From Primula veris (Eukaryota > Streptophyta > Magnoliopsida > Ericales > Primulaceae), in NCBI GenBank assembly GCA_963682055.1, contig OY821747.1:30130126-30194125 (forward strand): a DNA stretch of 64,000 nt. Direction: 5' to 3'. The notes under the pieces are model-generated. The model did no database searches and was not told the DNA's origin. It worked only from the letters and a program-made list of their open reading frames with translations. Position 1 is the stretch's first letter, and every line of letters starts with the position of its first letter. This document shows, piece after piece, positions 56,774 to 64,000 of this stretch. Position numbers and translations under genes: made by a program.

Positions 56774-59339
56774 ATGGACAAGATAGAGAACCACTTTGTG
56801 TTGGTCCACGGAGCTTGCCATGGTGCCTGGTCATGGTACAAAGTTGCCACACTTCTCAGATCCAACGGTCACAAAGTCACGGCCATCGATCTTGGCGCAT
56901 CTGGAACTAATCCCAAACAGACCGCGGAGATAAAATATATATCAGAGTATATGGACCCTTTGATGAAGTTCATGGAGTCTTTATCGGAGGACGATCGTGT
57001 GATTGTGGTGGGTCACAGCGCTGGTGGGTTTAGTACATCAGTAGCTATGGAGAAGTTTGGTGAAAAAATTATTGTTGCTGTTTTTGTGTCTGCGATGATG
57101 CATAGCACTGATTATAGTTATGTTACCCTTATGCAGGAGGTACTTTTTTTTTTATTCTACTGCAGAGTATTTCTTTATTTTTTTAGCTTCTTTGACCCAA
57201 AAGCTAGTTGAAAAAGCTTACAAACCAAACACCTATAGTTTTTCATGAAGAACTAGCCAAAAAAACTTAGGACCCCAAACAGGGATTGAAGGGGATTACA
57301 AGGATTGAGGAGGAAATGATGGATAAAAAGTGCTGAACACCCTTCATATTAAGAGGAAACTTGTTTTTTTTACTATGTACTTTTAAAAAAGTTACTGATT
57401 TAGCGCTTTTGTACCACTATTTATTTGAAAATTAACGAAAAAATAATAATAACGAAAAAAAGTTAACAAGGAATTGAGCCTATCCACAAATTATGCACAT
57501 ATAGTTTTTAAGTCTGTGTGGAAATAGGAGTAAGCCTAATTTTAGGAACGGACTAAGGAAATTTGTTTCAACATCATAATAATTTTCTGACATTGTGGCG
57601 AGGTCCATTTTTTGCTTCGCTGCTAAATTAAATATCGATCAAGTCTTTGCTTGCTTGTGATTAGGTGGATCATAGATGGTTATTGTGGTGATATTTGAGA
57701 CTTTATTTTGTTTTTTATTTTTGAAATCAATTGTATATGAGAGTATGAGACTTAACTCTTAACTACTCAACACAGTGACCATTCCGACACTCAAATGAGT
57801 TTATAAACTGAAATGGGAAGATCTGTTGGAGAAAATGAGTACAATTTCTATGCCAAGTGAAGATACTTTATGCCTGAACTAGAAATACTGCTTGATTTAT
57901 CAGTCACTGGCTATCGAAATTGAGACTTAATACAAACTGTTCATTATTCTGCAAATATTTTTGTGCAAACAATGGTGACTGAACTAAAGGATAAAAACTC
58001 AATCCTCCCTTGGTACCTAGTTGTTTTATTATAGAATTATGGGAGATCCAAAATATAAATCTGAAAGAAAGCAAAGACTGCAATATTTTAGTATGAAACA
58101 AACGCCTTCTAATCCATCTTTGGTCTTTGGTATCTCAATGCTCAGTTGTAAGATAAATTCCGTACACTCTTTCTTATGAATTTTTTTTGGCATTTTGATT
58201 TTTGTTTTCAAATCAGAATCTAATGAATTGTTTTGTTAAGTTTATACTGGTAGCTAAATTTGAAAGTTATTTATATACAGTTTGATAAACAAGCGGATAC
58301 AGGAACAGACAACCGATTCACGTACGATGACGGGCCCGATAAACCTCCGACCTCCTTCGTCTTTGGTCCCAAACACTTGTCATCAAAGTTGTACAACTTG
58401 TCACCACCAGAGGTAATATATGAACATGCTTATAACATTTAATGAAAGGTTGATGCATCTGTCTCATTTTAGCATTCTAATCTAATTTTTTGAAAGAGTC
58501 ATTTTCCTCGATAATAAAAGGAATAATAGCAGGTTTAAATAATAGCGATAAACAGTTTTTTACACTAATGAATTGCCTATGTTGTTTTCCACAGAAATAT
58601 ATGAGATTAGCGATTAGTAGACTAACGGTACATTTTTATGCTAAAATGATATATAGTATACACTAAAAGATATTTCCCAATAATTTTTTTTGGGCTTTTG
58701 TATAACATTTTTTTACATGATCCTATTTTGGTCCCAAACTAGTGTTTTTTCTACAGTCTATAAAAGCAAAAATATAAACATTTGTTAGGTTAGGCTTCTG
58801 AGTCTTAAATGCTAACCTTTCCTGTTTGGTATACAAAATCAGACTATAATGCTACTTTAGTGTAGAAAATGTATCAACCCTAATTCTATTAAAACTTCCT
58901 TTTGGTATCCGTAGGATTAGCTTTTACGGAGTACTTGTCTTTAGCAGTGCAAATGTTTCTTTTGGCTTAAAACAAACTATAACATAATTTTTCAATGCAA
59001 AGATTTATATTTACATAACTCAAGAATTTCGTAATATTTCACTGCACTCAGGACTTGACCCTCGCAGAAATGCTGGTGAGACCATATCATTTGTATGCTG
59101 ATCAGGAAAGATTAGCCAATGACACTAAGCTCACAAAAGAAAATTATGGATTGGTACAACGAGTCTATATCGTGCTCAAAGATGATTGTACAATCAAGGA
59201 AAAACTCCAGAGGTGGATGATAGAGATTAACCCACCGGATGAGGTGAAAGTGATCAGTGGTTCAGATCACATGGCGATGTGTTCGAAATCCCAACAATTG
59301 TGTCTTTTCTTGCAAGAAATTGCAGATAAATACCATTGA
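56774..59339 (+). CDS. Methylesterase (MES / SABP2-like alpha/beta hydrolase), copy B
   Basis: Exons 56,774-57,139, 58,281-58,412 and 59,052-59,339 have exactly the same lengths (366, 132 and 288) as copy A and encode 261 residues. Ser82 in GHSAGG, Asp211 (VLKDDC) and His239 (GSDHMAM) are intact. Differences from A are scattered and mostly conservative (for example NHFVLVHG kept, KYMERVPEDD to KFMESLSEDD, TSLVFGPKF to TSFVFGPKH in the lid region, IRRVFIVLTDDR to VQRVYIVLKDDC), so both copies look functional and may have begun to differ in substrate. An in-frame ATG at 56,717 could extend the N-terminus, as in A. Introns are 1,141 and 639 bases. Confidence 0.93.
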
Positions 59340-60154
59340 CAGTGTGCATATTTGAAGAGCACGACGTATTTGGATATTCGGCTTACAAGTTATTTGCCAA
59401 CTTCACTTAGTTGGCTATTTGGTATTTTCAGCGTTTGAGGATCAAATATGAGATTTAATTTATCCCTACACAATCTCTTTTACAATATTATGTTTTTTGT
59501 CTATTGAGTTCCGAGAAAGAAGCTATGCCCCACACAATCTCCTTATTCTCGGTTGATTTTTTCTTGTTCGTGTGAGATCTATCTCTGTTTTCTTCATATT
59601 ATGCTATTTTTAATGAGCTTACAAGTGTGTTTACCATCACAAGACAGAATATCTTTTTGTTACTATATCTAGTCTTAACTCTTAAGTAGCATTCTGATTC
59701 TCGCGTAATGGTGTTGATAAATCTTTGAGTTTTTCTTTATGAAAAGTGGGTCCCCTATAAATTCTGCCCAAGTCTTAACTTTTGCTCTGATCCTTGGAAT
59801 AGCCCTGTAGATTTACAATCTTGTTGTAAAAAAAATCTGGTCATAAAAAGATGCTAGAATTTGGTAATTTTGATTTCAACATTTTCTCCGTGACAATTAC
59901 ATAATTTCTAACTTTACTGCTAAAGTGATCCTTGTCCCAGTAGTTTGCACATGTAAAAGAGGACCTTGAATTGCAGCACAAAGAAATGAAAAGGTTATGA
60001 TATTCCGAGTTTCAAATTCTAATTTTAAAGGAACATGGTGTCCCAGTTTACCCAAACTGCAAACCGTTATGATTTGGTAGCCAGAAATATGGGCGGATAA
60101 TCACTACAGCCCTCCATTCCGGTGTATATTTTACATATAAATTTATATAAAAAT
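59340..60154. other. 3' flank of methylesterase B
   Basis: No gene. Parts match 51,357-52,430 of unit A (for example GGTGTTGATAAAT.TTTG, TGCTAGAATTTGG, CCCAGTTTACCCAAACTGC). Confidence 0.5.
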
Positions 60155-61315
60155 TGTTAGGACTAGATTCCTGATCTAAATGTTGTTTATTGTCTATTGG
60201 TTTTTACTAAATAAATCCTAACTGTTATTACGAACTAAGACAGCATTGACAGGTTTTAAGTACTAGTTACAACATTTGTTAACAGGTTTCAAGTAATGTT
60301 GCAAACTCAGTTGCAACCTCTAGTTCCAACCTGCTAGTTAACAGAACTCTGTCTTGTTCTATAGATCTGCATAACTATTCTTCAATGCTAATTATTTGTT
60401 TAAAAGTATGCATGATATATTCTCACATGATCCTAAAGGTTATATATGCGTGTATTGAGAATATCAAAGTAGTAAGGAAACATTTACTAAAATATATAAA
60501 AGAGATTAGTTGTGTTTCCTCTACATAGGAAAATACTATATCTAAGTTATTTTGCAAATCCTTATTACTTGTTTCAATCTTTGTGCCTTATCAAATTTAG
60601 CATGATTCGTTTTAAGATTGAAAGAAATATGGAGTTTATATTTCAAATATAGTTTCAAAGATATTATCTCTAAAAGATATTATTTCTAAAAGATATTGTC
60701 TTATATGTTTTTTTGTTGAAGAAAAAGATTAACTCCTATTTTCAAGCTAATTGTCAACAGGTTCTATCTTTAGAAGATTGAGGTCAATCAATGCTGAAGT
60801 ATCACGCAATGCATGGGAAGATTGAAGCCAATCAATAAAGGCAAAAACAATCAAAAGATACTGAAGAATAGAAGATTGTTTTACTTGTTTATATAAGTTG
60901 ATAACTTAGCTTGTAATATGTGTGTGTTCTAAATTATAAAAAACTTATTTTCTAGAGAGAATACACGTGAGCTTTAAAAAGAAAACAATGGTGGAATGCC
61001 ATTGATTTATAAGTGATAATTATAGAGTAGGAGCAATATAGAGATAGGCAGAAAAACCTAGAGTGAGTCTAAGTGTTTTTCATTAATACTTGAGTCCTAT
61101 ATTGTAAGCTTTTTATAATATCATAATCTGGGTAAGTGCTCCGGAGACGTAGCCTAGTTAGGTGAACTCCGTTGTTAAATGTGCGTGTGATTTAATTTAC
61201 GTACATTTAACATTTTACAGTTCTGTCCATTTATACACTGGGTTCTAACTGTGGTTGCAACCTCACTTAGAATCTAACTGCAAAACTGCAACTAGAACAG
61301 CGGATAGGAATTTCA
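60155..61315. mobile_element. Solo LTR of an LTR retrotransposon (1,161 bp)
   Basis: It begins TGTTAGGACTAG and ends GATAGGAATTTCA, with AAAAT flanking both sides (60,150-60,154 and 61,316-61,320). Unit A lacks it at the matching place (about 52,430). No coding region inside. Inverted words near both ends (CAGTTGCAACCTCTAG at 60,308; TGGTTGCAACCTCACTTAG at 61,252) reflect internal repeats. TG..CA ends, 5-bp duplication and length fit a solo LTR left by recombination; the TGTTAGGA start suggests Copia, which I cannot prove. Confidence 0.85.
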
Positions 61316-61925
61316 AAAATAACGAATTAGCACCCCATATTTTTTTTTTGAAATTCCAACATCCCCATTTTCAAATCCTAGCTTTGCCACTGATAGAAGG
61401 TGACTAGGTGAGGACTTGGTACTTTCGAGCAATTCCCAGTTTATGTTTGTCCATCAAACTAGGATCTTGGAAAGCAAAAACAAAGCTACAAATAGTTGAA
61501 TATTGCAATAACAAAGGCTGCATCAGAGATTCCAACGTCTAGCTGTATCGGGAGAAAGTATCAGACATGGTGTAGGGGTGTTTCCACCCATTACACGATA
61601 TTGGTTGCTTCTAGAATCTGATACATATAAGCTAATTTAATTACTCGTGATAGGCTACATTTCAAATGTACATGTATAGTATTCTTGAAGATAGTATGCT
61701 TTCGAGACTCGTATGCATCTAACATTTTAAAACACAATGAGCAAATTATTTGATCATAAATAATCTTATTGGAAAAACTAAACCTTGTCCATGCCTAGTC
61801 TTTTTTAGCTTGTTTCATGAACCGAGTATATGCTTAGCAAACTTTTCTGAAGTTTGTGACTTATGCACTTCTGCTAATCTGACCATATTATCATTCCGAA
61901 TGCCAATCTTTTGGGAACTTGATCT

Positions 61926-62360
61926 AAATACATAGATTTTTTTTTACTTTCTCGTCAATTTTTTTTTGGATGGGGGCCTCCTTTTACTGTCTTCATCTAT
62001 TTCCTTCACTCGGAGGTGCTGAATTTTTTAAAAATACTACTGGGGGCTATATCTCTCCTCATAATATAAATAAAATTTTACACTGTTTGGGAGCTGTAGT
62101 TAGGGCGGTAAATGAGATGAGTTGTTCGTGAAATCGTTCGTGTTCGGTTCGGCTAATGTTCGGTTCATGTTCGTTCATTTATTAATGAACACGATAATGA
62201 ACAATAATATAGTGTTCGTCTATTAAGTGAACAGAACATGAAAATGTCTCTGTTCGGTTCGTCTAAACTTGTGTTTGTGTAACTATATATAAAATTTGAT
62301 TTTATCGTTAAGTGTTCAGCTCATTAAAATAATCATACGTATGTAAAAAAGAATTTATAC
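61926..62360. other. Intergenic with TGTTCG-rich element fragment
   Basis: Positions 62,103-62,285 are rich in GTTCGTTC/GTTCGGTTCG and start near AGGGCGGTAAATGAG, the look of a non-autonomous transposon end with subterminal repeats. The right side is cut by the LINE. Confidence 0.5.
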
Positions 62361-64000
62361 TTTTTTTTTGAATTGTGGGGAAAACCCACATTTTTATTTT
62401 ATTAATAGTAGGGGAAGATAAAAAAATGTGGGGAAAAAACTCCACAAAAAGTACAAAAGAAAAGGGGCCAAAAGTGCCCCTATTCGAGATATGGTCTAAA
62501 TGAAAATTTTGTAAATAACTTAAGGGGCTTCTTGTGTAATAAACCTCAACTTGGGCCAGATATTACGCATGTCATCCTACGCCCGCTTGTCTGAGAATAG
62601 CAATCGGCCAGTCTTAGAGAGAGAGTAGAGAGCTTATCCGAAGAAAAAATGGCGAAAAAACGCATCCCCTTAAAATTGGATACAACGACGAATCCATCTT
62701 CAAAATCCCAGTTAGAGTGGGATGGAAGTCACAAGCCCTATCGGAGAAAATAGCCGGTCTTTCCTTAGCAATAAGATCTGTTGCTTTGTTACATTCTCTA
62801 AAGTTATGACCAATTTCCACCATTTTCTTACTAACTAGTTGTCTAATTTGATCAATAATCGAATAAATAGCCTAAGGACATTTTTCTTTATTAAGAAGAA
62901 TGTTAATCAATTTTCTGGAGTCTGTCTCAATAATTGCATGTTCATCCTTAATAAGATGTAACCCATGTAGAAAAGCTGGTGCCTCCGCTTCAATGATAGA
63001 AATAACATCCTCTATAGTAGAAAATCCTTTAATAAAATTACCCAGACAATCTCTCTTTAGACCCCCTGTACCACTGTAGATCCCAGACTTAAAGGCTCCA
63101 TCCACATTAATCTTCACTCTATTAGGAGGAGGTTTAGCTCAATGAATAATAAGAACTTTCTTAACCTTATTAATACTATTCCCCCAGTTATCTTTCTTAA
63201 CTTTCTTAACACTTGCTATAATAGTTTCACTGTTCATAGCCCCATTATCAAACTTATAGCTGCATCTGGACTTCCAAATACTCCATAGAATTATAGAAGG
63301 AATAATTTTAATACACTTACCTCCGAGAGAAGAATTTGAAAGTTGCCACCAAGTTAGACACCTCCCTATAAAACTCAAATTGTTGTAGGTTATTCCCATC
63401 AGCTTTCCAAAAAATGACCAAACTTTATTTGCTAGAGAACCAGTACCAAAGAGATGTTCTATAGATTCATTAGAATTGGAACAACAACCACATATTGAGA
63501 CCAAATTTATACCCTTACATTGCACATTTTCATCAACAGCAACTGCATTTAGTAAAATTTTCCACATGAAACAAGAAACCCTCAAGGGTAGCAACTTATC
63601 CCAAATAAGAGTATATATCCAATTAATAATGTTTCTTTTTCTTATCAGAGTCCAAGCAAATTTAACAGAAAAAACACTAGTAGAGGTCTCTGTCCAGAAG
63701 CACAAGTCCTTATTCTCAGTAAGCTCTATCACCTTTTAAAATAGTGATGATAATTAGTAGGGAAAAGATTAAAAATATCAGTAAAATTCCAATTACCATT
63801 GTTTCTCAGATCTTTAAAAGGAATATTAGCAATAATACTCTCATAGTTTATAGGGCCTTCACCACTCCAGCTGTCTCAATTAATATCAAAATTTCATGTA
63901 CCAGCTTGCCCCAATTTTTTATTTCCAGCCATACCTCTAACCTCAAACATTATGTTCCAAGTTCCATTTATAATTGCCCTTTTAGCCATATATGGATGCA
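62361..64000 (-). pseudogene. Dead LINE (non-LTR retrotransposon) 3' end: zinc-binding domain and RNase H
   Basis: On the minus strand, 63,732-63,142 encodes a typical zf-RVT region (CFWTETSTSVFSVKFAW, LPLRVSCFMWKILLNAV, CKGINLVSICGCCSNSNESIEHLF, WSIWKSRC). After an in-frame TGA at 63,141-63,139 the same frame gives RNase H of the plant LINE type: INVDGAFKSG (Asp), IIEAEAPAFLHGL (Glu), IIETDSRKLI (Asp), then a TAG near 62,874 and NFRECNKATDLIAK. A frameshift near 63,738 separates it from upstream DSWSGEGPINYESIIANIP. The element ends with a poly(A) run (T9 on plus, 62,361-62,369). Stops and frameshift make it inactive. It continues past the window edge toward the reverse transcriptase. Confidence 0.85.

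Larger units (their letters stand above)
53486..61950 (+). repeat. Segmental duplication unit B (with methylesterase B)
   Basis: Second copy of unit A. Insertions unique to B include about 54,100-54,240, which has CACTA-like wording (ACTGACAAACGTCC, GGGACAAATTTGTAAC), about 54,670-54,925 (not recognised) and the solo LTR at 60,155-61,315. Coding exons are the best conserved parts. Confidence 0.9.

Noticed and set aside
62614..62823. Separate 69-codon minus-strand gene
   Set aside because: In frame with the LINE RNase H after a stop codon; it is the C-terminal part of the dead LINE.

Overview
The window looks like nuclear DNA from a eudicot land plant. It is very AT-rich, its genes carry long AT-rich introns with GT..AG borders, and three plant gene families are clear (a CDCA7-type 4CXXC zinc-finger protein, nucleoporin NUP58, and methylesterases). 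The transposon load is typical of plants: Cassandra/TRIM solo LTRs, hAT, Stowaway, CACTA and Mutator-like fragments, and a LINE. The species cannot be determined from the sequence.

Layout. Positions 1-17,500 are a gene-poor mosaic: a 61-bp satellite at the left edge, several copies of a module holding the 5' end of one unidentified gene and the 3' end of another in divergent orientation, a 1.5-kb tandem duplication with a split hAT element, a 392-bp perfect-loop hairpin repeat, and a broken B3-domain (REM-like) gene (16,440-17,483, minus). At 18,917-24,346 (minus) lies an intact five-exon CDCA7-like gene (413 aa model). Positions 24,350-31,700 are transposon-rich: a Stowaway MITE, a fourth copy of the gene-end module, a foldback repeat, a complete hAT element with 8-bp target duplication, and a Cassandra LTR carrying a 5S-RNA-like segment. 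NUP58 (six coding exons, 515 aa model) occupies 31,815-42,052 (plus). Its 5.4-kb first intron is filled with about a dozen decayed copies of the 3' part of its own exon 1. From about 44,930 to 61,950 there is an approximately 8.5-kb direct segmental duplication, each unit with one intact three-exon methylesterase gene (48,243-51,356 and 56,774-59,339, both plus, 261 aa). The units differ by clean later insertions: a 5S-less TRIM LTR and a Mutator-like MITE in unit A, and a 1.16-kb solo LTR in unit B. The right edge (62,361-64,000) is the 3' end of a dead LINE on the minus strand.

How the genes relate. The four intact genes do not form a pathway. A CDCA7-type protein works in the nucleus with chromatin remodelling and DNA methylation, NUP58 is a central-channel nucleoporin, and the MES enzymes hydrolyse methyl esters of small molecules, typically hormones. 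Their order (zinc finger R1, NUP58, MES tandem) resembles, from memory, Arabidopsis chromosome 4 around AT4G37110-AT4G37150, so the neighbourhood is probably an old conserved block expanded by repeats. The strongest unusual signals are the exon-tail array inside NUP58 intron 1, the pair of Cassandra-related LTRs with and without the 5S segment, and the datable insertions in the MES tandem duplication. I did not see a new multi-gene system.
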